Source: JAFKKF01 sp038323025 (lineage in GTDB: Bacteria; Pseudomonadota; Alphaproteobacteria; Rhizobiales; Kaistiaceae). From it: 8,754 bases of DNA. The stretch covers positions 1-8,754 of the forward strand of contig JBBQGL010000155.1 of NCBI GenBank assembly GCA_038323025.1, in the 5' to 3' direction. Shown piece after piece: positions 1 to 6,268 of this stretch. How positions within the stretch are numbered: the first letter of the stretch is position 1; each line of letters opens with the position of its first letter. A program made the position numbers and the translations under genes. The notes below the pieces were generated by a model, which searched no databases, was not told the origin of the DNA, and saw only the letters and a list, made by a program, of their open reading frames with translations.

Positions 1-75
1 TCCGATCATCAGATCCGCCGCACCATGGACGAGATGATGCAGAAGGCGGTCGAGCAGATCAGCAAGGAAGTCTAG
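1..75 (+). CDS. C-terminal end of an unidentified protein (partial)
   Basis: Frame 1 is open from the left edge to a TAG at 73-75 and encodes 24 residues; the gene begins outside the window. The visible tail is charged and looks helical, with MDEMMQKAVEQISKEV at its end. I do not recognise the family and assign no function. It lies 31 bases upstream of the aldolase on the same strand, so the two may share a transcript. The end is supported by the ribosome-binding site and start of the next gene following closely. The reading frame itself is plausible rather than proven, because so little of it is visible. Confidence 0.5.
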   Translation, partial: SDHQIRRTMDEMMQKAVEQISKEV

Positions 76-106
76 CCGTCACTCAGAGCGTACAGAGGTC
101 AGGAAA

Positions 107-889
107 ATGGCGGCTCCTTCGCTTGTCGATCGGCTGAACTCGGGCGCGTTCCTGATCAGCGGCTGGAACATCTGGCCGGAGCCGCTTCTGGCAGAGGCCT
201 CCGCGCGCGGCGGCTTCGATTGCGTCACCGTCGATATGCAGCACGGATTGCACGACCCGGTTTCGACAATGCGGGCGATCGGCGCGATCGCGCTCGGCGG
301 CAAGCCGGCGGTGGTGCGCGTGCCCGTCGGCGACAACGCCATGGTCAGCCGCGCCCTCGACATGGGCGCCGAGGCGGTGATCGCCCCCATGATCAACACG
401 GTCGAGGAAGCCCGCGCCTTTGTCGCAGCGGCGAAATATCCGCCGATCGGCGATCGCAGCTGGGGGCCGCTGCGCGCCCAGACCATCTTCGGCATCGATC
501 CGCCGACCCAGCTTGCCATCGCCAACCACTCCACGCTGACGCTGGCAATGGTCGAGACCAAGCGCGGGCTGGAATCGCTGGATGCGATCCTCGCCGTGCC
601 CGGTCTCGACGGCATATTCGTCGGGCCGTCGGATCTGTCGGTGACGCTGACCAACGGTGAGCGCATCGCGCCCGGCGATCCGATCGTGGAGCCGGCCATC
701 CGGCTGATCGGCGAGCGGACCGTCGCGGCCGGCAAGATCGCCGGCGCCTTCGCCTGGGGCGGGGGGCGGGCGAAGTTCTTCCGCGACCTCGGCTATCGCT
801 TTGTGGCTCTCGCCACCGACCACGCCTACATCACCACCGGCATCAAGCAGATGCTGACGGACATGGGGCCGGAGAAGCAGATCACCTGA
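107..889 (+). CDS. HpcH/HpaI family class II aldolase
   Basis: A 260-residue protein, the usual length for the HpcH/HpaI aldolase/citrate lyase family. These are metal-dependent TIM-barrel enzymes that cleave 4-hydroxy-2-oxo acids to pyruvate (or another 2-oxo acid) plus an aldehyde, in the cytoplasm. Family landmarks occur in order: VDMQHG with the catalytic-type His46, RVPVGD with the substrate-binding Arg71, ETKRGLE with the metal-ligand-type Glu150, and GIFVGPSDLS with the second metal ligand Asp176. The ATG at 107 follows a GAGG (95-98) at 8-base spacing. Known members act in homoprotocatechuate degradation (HpcH/HpaI), as 2-keto-3-deoxy-L-rhamnonate aldolase (RhmA) or as 5-keto-4-deoxy-glucarate aldolase (GarL). 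The sequence does not decide among these, and no pathway partner is visible. Its 3' end overlaps the convergent purB stop by 8 bases. Confidence 0.93.
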   Translation: MAAPSLVDRLNSGAFLISGWNIWPEPLLAEASARGGFDCVTVDMQHGLHDPVSTMRAIGAIALGGKPAVVRVPVGDNAMVSRALDMGAEAVIAPMINTVEEARAFVAAAKYPPIGDRSWGPLRAQTIFGIDPPTQLAIANHSTLTLAMVETKRGLESLDAILAVPGLDGIFVGPSDLSVTLTNGERIAPGDPIVEPAIRLIGERTVAAGKIAGAFAWGGGRAKFFRDLGYRFVALATDHAYITTGIKQMLTDMGPEKQIT

Positions 890-2276
890 TACGGCGACTC
901 CGCCGCGGCACAGCCGGCACGCGCCTTGCGCGGCGGCGTTCGCCGCCCTGGCGCCGGGTCGGCGCATCGGCCTCTTCGCCGAAGACGCGACGGAAGATCG
1001 TGTCGACGTGCTTCAGGTGGTAACCGAGGTCGAAGAGCTCGGCGAGCTCGGCGGGCGGCAGCGCGCGCGTCACCTGGCGGTCCCTCTTCAGGAGCGCGTG
1101 GAAATCGCCCTTGCCGGCAAGCACCTCCATGGCGTGGCGCTGGACGATGGCATAGGCATCCTCGCGGCTGATGCCCTTCTGGGTCAGCGCCAGGAGCACG
1201 CGCTGCGAGTGGATGAGGCCACCGAAGCGGTCGAGATTCGCCTGCATCCTTTCCGGGTAGACGACGAGCTTGTCGATCATTCCGGCCAGCCGGCTTAGGG
1301 CAAAGTCGAGAGCCAGCGTGGCGTCGGGGCCGATGACCCGCTCGACCGACGAGTGCGAGATGTCGCGTTCGTGCCAGAGGGCGACATCCTCGAGCGCCGG
1401 CTGCGCCATCGAGCGCACCAGCCGGGCAAGCCCGGTGAGGTTCTCGGAAAGCACCGGGTTGCGCTTGTGCGGCATCGCCGACGAGCCCTTTTGCCCGGGC
1501 GAGAAATACTCCTCCGCCACGCCGACCTCGCTGCGCTGTAGGTGGCGGACCTCGGTGGCGAGACGCTCGACCGACGAGGCGACGACGGCGAGCGTCGCGA
1601 AATACATGGCATGACGGTCGCGCGGGACGACCTGGGTCGAGATCGGCTCGGGGCGCAATCCCAGCGCCCGGGCCACGTGCTCCTCGACCCGCGGATCGAC
1701 ATTGGCGAAGGTCCCCACCGCTCCGGAGAGCGCCGCGGTGGCGACCTCCTCGCGCGCAGCGTGCAGTCGCCGGCGGGCGCGGGCGAATTCCGCGTAGGCG
1801 TAGGCGAGCTTGATGCCGAACGTGGTCGGCTCGGCATGGATGCCGTGGCTGCGGCCGATGGTGACCGTGTTGCGGTGCTCGAAGGCCCGCCGTTTCAGCG
1901 CCGCCAGCAGCGCATCGACATCGGCCATCAGCAGATCGGCGGCGCGGACGAGTTGGAGGTTGAAACAGGTGTCGAGGATATCCGACGAGGTCAGGCCCTG
2001 GTGCAGGAAGCGGGCGTCCGGCCCGACGATCTCGGCGACATGGGTGAGAAAGGCCACGACGTCGTGTTTCACTTCGCGCTCGATGGCATCGATGCGCGCC
2101 GTGTCGAAGACCGCCTTCTCGCCTTTCCGGCGGAGCGTCACGGCCGCGGACTTCGGGACCAGTCCGATTTCGGCCATGGCGTCGAGCGCATGCGCCTCGA
2201 TCTCGAACCAGAGCCGGTAGCGGGTTTCCGGCGACCATATCGCGGCCATTTCCGGACGGGTGTAGCGCGGGATCAT
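882..2276 (-). CDS. purB: Adenylosuccinate lyase PurB, with an atypical C-terminal tail
   Basis: A 464-residue cytoplasmic enzyme of the fumarase/aspartase superfamily. It eliminates fumarate from SAICAR and from adenylosuccinate, so it acts twice in AMP synthesis. The N-terminus MIPRYTRPEMAAIW is typical of PurB. Other landmarks are KHDV with His71, LHQGLTSSD with His92, GRSHGIHAEPTTFG with the general-acid-type His144, and the superfamily signature GSSAMPHKRNP (264-274), which carries the catalytic serine loop. ATG 2276 is chosen because it opens the conserved N-terminus and has a GAGG (2286-2289) 9 bases upstream. The frame stays open to 2381 but would add 35 unrelated residues inside the upstream gene. 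Family proteins normally end near HVDTIFRRVFG, here residue 433. The following 31 residues are Arg-rich and resemble translated intergenic DNA. The start is 19 bases after the DUF2259 gene, suggesting an rpe–DUF2259–purB operon. Confidence 0.96.
   Translation of the reverse strand: MIPRYTRPEMAAIWSPETRYRLWFEIEAHALDAMAEIGLVPKSAAVTLRRKGEKAVFDTARIDAIEREVKHDVVAFLTHVAEIVGPDARFLHQGLTSSDILDTCFNLQLVRAADLLMADVDALLAALKRRAFEHRNTVTIGRSHGIHAEPTTFGIKLAYAYAEFARARRRLHAAREEVATAALSGAVGTFANVDPRVEEHVARALGLRPEPISTQVVPRDRHAMYFATLAVVASSVERLATEVRHLQRSEVGVAEEYFSPGQKGSSAMPHKRNPVLSENLTGLARLVRSMAQPALEDVALWHERDISHSSVERVIGPDATLALDFALSRLAGMIDKLVVYPERMQANLDRFGGLIHSQRVLLALTQKGISREDAYAIVQRHAMEVLAGKGDFHALLKRDRQVTRALPPAELAELFDLGYHLKHVDTIFRRVFGEEADAPTRRQGGERRRARRVPAVPRRSRRIR
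921..954. terminator. GC-rich hairpin at the purB/aldolase convergence (possible bidirectional terminator)
   Basis: An inner stem GGCGGC (932-937) pairs with GCCGCC (942-947) around a 4-base loop, and an outer GCGCC (921-925) pairs with GGCGC (950-954). It lies between two convergent genes, inside the atypical PurB tail and just beyond the aldolase stop. There is no T-run on either strand, so it is not a canonical Rho-independent terminator. In DNA this GC-rich such a hairpin could be chance. Confidence 0.3.
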
Positions 2277-2295
2277 CGCTGGCGGCCTCGCAAGC

Positions 2296-3018
2296 TCAGT
2301 AGTCCTGGAAGTGGGTGGCGACCGCCAGGAAGCGCCGGTCGGGACCCTCGAAGCCCTGGGTGATGACATCGAGGAGGACAACCATCACCGGCTGCCGGTT
2401 CGGGGGCGTGTAGGTCACGACGGTGTCGATGGCGTAGTCCTGCGCGCAATGCCGCGAGCCGGGGAGCGCCTTGTCCTCGTTGAGGACAGTGCTGTTGGCA
2501 GCCGGGTCGGTCAGGACGAGGCGGAAGCCTTGCGTCGGTCCGAGGTTCTCGCACCCGGCTGGTTCGGGCAACGGGATGGGAGTCAGATCGAGCTGCCAGA
2601 TGTGAGCGGTATTGGCGTAGAGCTCGGTCTTGAAGCGAACCGAATATGGGTTGTTCGACTGCTCGGTCGCCGGATTGCTGACCGCGGCGAGGCCGAGCGG
2701 CTGGATCTTGTATTTGGCAAGAACCGCCTGCGCCTTCTTCGCGGCGGCGCCGCGCACGACGGCGAGGGAGAGGTCGACGTCTTCGGGTGAAACCCGGATC
2801 GGCGTGCCGGTCACCCAGGAATCCGTGTTGGTATCGATGACGTAAATACTCGAGTAGTGGCCGCCGGAGCCGTCATATTCGCCGAACTCCTCGAAGGCGA
2901 ACGTGCCGCCGTCCGGGGAGAAGCCGATGACCTTGAGGTAGGCAAAGTCGCCGGCGAGCGACGGGCAGGAAGCACCGACGAGCGCGGCAAGGGCGAGGAC
3001 AGGCCGGAGAATCCTCAT
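2296..3018 (-). CDS. DUF2259-family predicted secreted protein
   Basis: A 240-residue protein matching, from memory, the DUF2259 (COG5497) family of predicted secreted proteins; no biochemical function is known to me. A Sec-type signal peptide is visible: MRILR, a hydrophobic stretch (about 7-17) and a likely signal peptidase I site after SLA (Ala22), so the mature protein is probably periplasmic. The mature N-terminus has a blade-like stretch, GFSPDGGTFAFEEFG (32-46), reminiscent of beta-propeller repeats, but only one such unit is clear. Mature Cys156 and Cys191 could form a disulfide. The ATG at 3018 overlaps the rpe stop as ATGA (3015-3018), suggesting translational coupling, and purB follows 19 bases later. 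The placement between rpe and purB recurs in Rhizobiales as I recall it. No Shine-Dalgarno is obvious, in keeping with coupling. Confidence 0.85.
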   Translation of the reverse strand: MRILRPVLALAALVGASCPSLAGDFAYLKVIGFSPDGGTFAFEEFGEYDGSGGHYSSIYVIDTNTDSWVTGTPIRVSPEDVDLSLAVVRGAAAKKAQAVLAKYKIQPLGLAAVSNPATEQSNNPYSVRFKTELYANTAHIWQLDLTPIPLPEPAGCENLGPTQGFRLVLTDPAANSTVLNEDKALPGSRHCAQDYAIDTVVTYTPPNRQPVMVVLLDVITQGFEGPDRRFLAVATHFQDY

Positions 3019-3689
3019 GCCGCGATGGAGGTCGCCGCGGTGCGCAGCGCAGCGATGCGCTTGGCATAGCTGGCGGCGCCGCCGCCGAAGATCGCCGAAC
3101 CCGCGATAAGGACATCGGCACCGGCGCGGGCAAGGGCAGGGGCGTTCTCGGCCGAGACACCGCCGTCAACCGCGATGGTGACCGGGCGGCCGCCGATCAT
3201 GGTGCGGATGGCCGCGATCCGTCCGACCGCTTCGGCGATGAACGACTGCCCGCCAAAACCCGGATTGACGCTCATCACCAGAACCATGTCGGCAAGGTCG
3301 AGGACATTGGCGACCGCTTCAACCGGAGTGGCCGGATTGATCGAAACGCCCGCGCGCTTTCCCAATGCCTTGATCGCTTGCAGCGAGCGATACAGGTGCG
3401 GTCCGGCCTCGGCGTGTACGGTGATATTGTCGGCGCCGGCTTGGGCAAAGGCGGCGAGGTAGGGATCGGCCGGCGCGATCATCAGGTGGACGTCGAGCGG
3501 TTTCTTCGTGTGCGGGCGGATCGCCGCTACGACCGCCGGTCCGATCGTGATGTTGGGGACGAAATGCCCGTCCATGACATCGACGTGGATCCAATCGCCC
3601 CCGGCCGCATCGAGAGCACGAACCTCCTCGCCGAGCTTTGCAAAGTCGGCTGAGAGGATCGACGGTACTATGAGGATCGGCCGGGCCAT
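3015..3689 (-). CDS. rpe: Ribulose-phosphate 3-epimerase
   Basis: A 224-residue TIM-barrel enzyme of normal length that interconverts D-ribulose 5-phosphate and D-xylulose 5-phosphate in the pentose phosphate pathway and, in autotrophs, the Calvin cycle. All expected active-site residues are present: metal ligands His35 and Asp37 in WIHVDVMDGHFVPN, His68 in DVHLM, and Asp175 in AVDGGV. Asp37 and Asp175 are the acid/base pair. The flexible loop MSVNPGFGGQ (139-148) and the phosphate-binding AGSAIFG region near the C-terminus are also intact. The ATG at 3689 opens the conserved IVPSILSADF start. The frame stays open far upstream, but that part is antisense to the D-amino acid dehydrogenase gene. 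It is the first visible gene of the rpe–DUF2259–purB unit, and any promoter must lie in or before the 81-base divergent gap at 3690-3770. Confidence 0.97.
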   Translation of the reverse strand: MARPILIVPSILSADFAKLGEEVRALDAAGGDWIHVDVMDGHFVPNITIGPAVVAAIRPHTKKPLDVHLMIAPADPYLAAFAQAGADNITVHAEAGPHLYRSLQAIKALGKRAGVSINPATPVEAVANVLDLADMVLVMSVNPGFGGQSFIAEAVGRIAAIRTMIGGRPVTIAVDGGVSAENAPALARAGADVLIAGSAIFGGGAASYAKRIAALRTAATSIAA

Positions 3690-3770
3690 GTCCGAACGCG
3701 GCCTAACACGGGGGCGGGGCAGGCGCAATCCGGTTGCCGCGTGGCCGCGATCCGTGAAACAGTTGTGGCC

Positions 3771-5021
3771 ATGGAACGCTTCGACGCAATCGTCCTCGGC
3801 GCCGGGATAGTCGGCGTGTCCGCCGCCTGGCATCTGCTGCGTTCGGGCAAGACCGTGGCGATCGTCGATCGCCGCGCGCCGGGCGAAGAGACATCGTTCG
3901 GCAATGCCGGCGTGGTCGAGCGCGACGGCTTCCTGCCCATGAGCTTCCCGGAGAAGCTGGGAGACCTTCTCCGATACGCCGCCAATGGGCGATCCGAACT
4001 GCATTACCATCCCGGATTCCTCCCCTCGATAGCGCCCTATCTTCTGAAGATGCGGCGCGGCTCGCATCCGAGCCAAAGGGTGGCCTACGCGGCGGCCATG
4101 GCCCCGCTCATGTCGCGCTCGGTCGAGGAGCACCGGGAGCTGGCCGTGGCGGCCGGCGCGCAGGCGCTCTTCCGCGAGACTGGAGGGCTCAGGCTCTACC
4201 GAACCGAAGCCGGCTACAAATACGGGCAGGTCAACCGCGACTTCGCCGATCACTATGGCTTCAGCTACCAGATTCTCACGCCCGGCGAGGTGACCGAGAT
4301 CGAGCCGAACGTGAAGCCGGTTTTCCACAAGGCGGTGCTGTGGACCGACGCCATCTCGTCCTCCAGTCCAGGCGGGGTCACCAAGGCCTACGCCGCCGCG
4401 TTCGCCCGCGACGGCGGACGCATCTTCTCCGGCGATGCGCGGACGTTGAAGAAGGCAGGCGAGGACTGGGAGGTCGCCACCGCCGACGGCCCGGTGGTCG
4501 CCCCTATCGTGGTGGCCGCCCTTGGCCCGTGGACGCCGGACCTCCTGAAGCCGCTTGGGATCAACATCCCGTTCGCGGTTATCCGCGGCTACCACCGGCA
4601 CTACCGGCCGGTGGGCAATGCCGGACTGTCGCGGCCGGTCCTCGACCTCGAAAAGGGCTTTGTCATCACGCCGATGGAGCGCGGCATCCGGCTCACCACC
4701 GGGTATGAATTCGCCGACCGCGACGCCAGGCCGACCCCGGTGCAGATCGACCGAACGCTGCCGCTGGCACGCGAGCTCTTTCCGGTCGGCGACCCTGTCG
4801 ACATGGAAGCGTGGCTGGGGCGACGCCCCTGCGTGCCCGACTCCCTCCCGGTCATTGGCTGGGCGCCGCGCCACAAGGGCCTGTTCCTCGATTTTGCCCA
4901 CAGCCACCTCGGCTTCACACTCGGGCCGGTGACCGGCCGGCTGGCGGCGGAGATGATTCTGCGCAAGCCGCCCTCGGTCGATCCGCGCCCGTTCGCGGCC
5001 GAGCGCTTTCCCGGGGTCTGA
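3771..5021 (+). CDS. FAD-dependent D-amino acid dehydrogenase (DadA-like)
   Basis: A 416-residue flavoprotein of the DAO family, close in length and motifs to DadA. DadA oxidises D-amino acids to 2-oxo acids and ammonia, passing electrons to the respiratory chain at the inner membrane. The N-terminal Rossmann motif is LGAGIVG (9-15), with Asp33 at the end of the second strand placed to bind the FAD ribose. TSFGNAG (41-47) resembles the DadA TSFANAG segment. The C-terminal FAD-closing region has RRPCVPDSLPVIG (351-363) and HSHLGFTLGPVTG (377-389). ATG 3771 is preferred because the Rossmann strand begins 4 residues later; in-frame GTG codons at 3741 and 3765 are alternatives, and none has a good Shine-Dalgarno. 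It diverges from rpe and is followed at once by a broken alpha/beta hydrolase. The substrate is not fixed by sequence; related enzymes oxidise glycine, sarcosine or hydroxyproline. Confidence 0.88.
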   Translation: MERFDAIVLGAGIVGVSAAWHLLRSGKTVAIVDRRAPGEETSFGNAGVVERDGFLPMSFPEKLGDLLRYAANGRSELHYHPGFLPSIAPYLLKMRRGSHPSQRVAYAAAMAPLMSRSVEEHRELAVAAGAQALFRETGGLRLYRTEAGYKYGQVNRDFADHYGFSYQILTPGEVTEIEPNVKPVFHKAVLWTDAISSSSPGGVTKAYAAAFARDGGRIFSGDARTLKKAGEDWEVATADGPVVAPIVVAALGPWTPDLLKPLGINIPFAVIRGYHRHYRPVGNAGLSRPVLDLEKGFVITPMERGIRLTTGYEFADRDARPTPVQIDRTLPLARELFPVGDPVDMEAWLGRRPCVPDSLPVIGWAPRHKGLFLDFAHSHLGFTLGPVTGRLAAEMILRKPPSVDPRPFAAERFPGV

Positions 5022-5170
5022 CGGCGCCACCCTTCGGGCTGGTCCACGGCGCCTTCCACGGCGCCTGGTGTTTCGCCGGGCTGATCCGCGTCCTGAAAGC
5101 TCGCGCCGCCCGCGCGGTGGCGCTCGATCTGCCGAGCCGGGGCGAAGCTTTGGCGCGTCCTGCGCGTTAG
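5018..5170 (+). pseudogene. Remnant of an alpha/beta hydrolase N-terminus
   Basis: Directly after the dehydrogenase gene, in the +2 frame, the translation reads FGLVHGAFHGAW (5033-5068), continues through a helix-like LIRVLKAR, and reaches VALDLPSRGE at about 5117-5146. This is the start of an EstC/salicylate-esterase-type alpha/beta hydrolase: beta-strand 3 with the HGAFHGAW oxyanion-hole segment, helix A, then beta-strand 4 ending in a VALDLPGHG-like motif. After that the match ends and a TAG closes the frame at 5168-5170. The catalytic Ser, Asp and His of a normal protein of about 230-280 residues are missing. No ATG or GTG start is present; a CTG at 5018 overlaps the dehydrogenase stop. 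The remaining space is occupied by the convergent peptidase gene, so the rest was probably deleted. Confidence 0.72.
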
Positions 5171-6171
5171 CGTGCGAAGCGCTCGTGCCAGGTCGGCAGG
5201 AGATCGCCGGGGGCAGCCGTCGCTTCGTAGAGAGCGCGGGCGATAGCCCGGGCGAGGCAGGCCGCCGCGGCAACGCCAATGGCGGTCAGGTCGAGCGGTC
5301 CGTTGGTCAGCGGCACGAGGCCGGTGGAGAGCGCGAACACGGTGTCCCCGTCGAACGGCGTGTGCGCCGGCCAAAGCGCCCGCGCCATGCCGTCGTGTGC
5401 CATGATCGCAACGCGCCTGGCCTCCGCCTTGGTCAGCCGGGCGTCCGTGGCGACCACCGCTATGGTCGTATTTCCGGCCGTGGAAGGACGCGCCTTGTGG
5501 CGGATGTCGAGGGCACCGGCAGGGAAGGGCGAGGGGAAGCCAAGGCCACCGAATTCGCCGGCTAACTCGAAGGGCGCCGCCCAGAAATGCGGTCCGTCGC
5601 CGATGGTCGCTTGACCGACCGCATTGACCGCGACCAGCGCGCCGACGGTGAAGCGTTCATCGACGGTCGCCGACGCCGAGCCGAGTCCGCCCTTCAGGTT
5701 CGCGGTGGTAGCGCCCGTGCCGGCGCCGACCGAGCCGAGGGCGAAGGTGTCCGAGGCGGCGGCAAGCGCGGCGGCGCCGAGCCCGCGGTAGGGCGGGTCC
5801 GCGCCCCAGGCCTTGTCGCCGCCATTGAGGAGGTCGAAGAGAATCGCGGCGGGTACGATCGGTACCCGCGCCGGACCCACCGCAAAGCCACGGCCGGCCG
5901 CGGCGAGACCGCTCATGACGCCCGAGGCGGCGTCGAGGCCGAAGGCGGAACCGCCTGCGAGGACGATCGCGTCGACGGCCTGCACGGTGTGCTCGGGGGC
6001 GAGCAGGTCCGTTTCGCGGGTCCCCGGAGCACCGCCGGCGATGTGCACCGAAGCAGTGGCCGGCTCGCCGGCGAGGACGACGGTCACGCCCGATTTCAGC
6101 GTTGCGTCACCGGCATTGCCGACACGAAGGCCGCGGACATCGGTGATCAGGTTCTTGACGGGCAAGGGCAC
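5167..6171 (-). CDS. P1-family (DmpA-like) self-processing aminopeptidase
   Basis: A 334-residue member of the DmpA/P1 (MEROPS S58) family, which includes L-aminopeptidase/D-esterase DmpA, beta-peptidyl aminopeptidase BapA and ThnT. These Ntn-type enzymes cut themselves once to make alpha and beta subunits; the new N-terminal Ser or Thr is the nucleophile. Visible family landmarks are ITDVRGLRVGNA at the start, LAGGSAFGLDAASGV (71-85), the Asn183 region VAVNAVG, and RPSTAGNTTIAVVATDARL (228-246). Cleavage is expected before Thr235 in the GN-TT step, making this a Thr-type rather than Ser-type enzyme. The GTG start at 6171 is supported by GGAG (6177-6180) 5 bases upstream. There is no signal peptide, so it should be cytoplasmic. 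Substrates may be N-terminal amino acids, amides or D-amino acid esters. It lies just beyond the livK terminator. Confidence 0.92.
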   Translation of the reverse strand: MPLPVKNLITDVRGLRVGNAGDATLKSGVTVVLAGEPATASVHIAGGAPGTRETDLLAPEHTVQAVDAIVLAGGSAFGLDAASGVMSGLAAAGRGFAVGPARVPIVPAAILFDLLNGGDKAWGADPPYRGLGAAALAAASDTFALGSVGAGTGATTANLKGGLGSASATVDERFTVGALVAVNAVGQATIGDGPHFWAAPFELAGEFGGLGFPSPFPAGALDIRHKARPSTAGNTTIAVVATDARLTKAEARRVAIMAHDGMARALWPAHTPFDGDTVFALSTGLVPLTNGPLDLTAIGVAAAACLARAIARALYEATAAPGDLLPTWHERFAR

Positions 6172-6180
6172 GATCTCTCC
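6172..6180 (-). promoter_or_regulatory. Shine-Dalgarno for the DmpA-like peptidase (supports a GTG start)
   Basis: Read on the minus strand this is GGAGAGATC immediately before GTG at 6171, giving a strong GGAG core with a 5-base spacer. No ATG in frame lies at the conserved N-terminus, so this site decides the start. Confidence 0.75.
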
Positions 6181-6200
6181 AGATTACGCCGCCATCCGCC

Positions 6201-6232
6201 AAAGAAAAACCCCGGCGTTTCCGCCGGGGTTT
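6201..6232 (-). terminator. Rho-independent terminator downstream of livK
   Basis: On the minus strand, CCCCGGCG (6229-6222) pairs with CGCCGGGG (6217-6210) around a GAAA loop, followed by TTTTTCTTT (6209-6201). AAA (6232-6230) can also pair with the first T residues, giving an 8-11 bp stem. A stem, tetraloop and T-run together are canonical. It lies 37 bases after the livK stop and 29 bases before the peptidase start, so it should end the liv transcript and separate the peptidase from it. A second small hairpin, GCCGC-AGAA-GCGGC (6236-6249 on the + strand), sits just upstream in transcription order. Confidence 0.88.
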
Positions 6233-6268
6233 CCTGCCGCAGAAGCGGCGCAGTCGGTGCAGGACGAA

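Noticed and set aside
826..2238. 470-codon alternative frame on the minus strand over purB
   Set aside because: It is a shifted frame of purB rich in Arg, Pro and Ala without motifs. The true frame has every active-site residue.
2277..2381. Upstream extension of the purB frame to an ATG at 2381
   Set aside because: It would overlap the DUF2259 gene and add 35 residues not found in PurB proteins. ATG 2276 begins the conserved N-terminus and has a GAGG upstream.
3690..3770. Promoters in the rpe/dadA divergent gap
   Set aside because: Promoters for both genes may lie here, but I found no -35/-10 pair with acceptable sequence and spacing on either strand.
5023..5065. Three GGCGCC palindromes as a terminator or repeat element
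   Set aside because: Two of them encode the HGA-HGA repeat of the hydrolase motif and the third is a chance GC-rich match; no T-run follows.
3690..5279. Very long minus-strand open frame continuing upstream of rpe
   Set aside because: It is antisense to the dehydrogenase gene, has no recognisable domains, and reflects the scarcity of stops in GC-rich DNA. rpe has a clear conserved start at 3689.
6181..6186. TAATCT as a -10 box for the peptidase gene
   Set aside because: It is only 9 bases from the start codon, would place the transcription start inside the Shine-Dalgarno, and has no acceptable -35.
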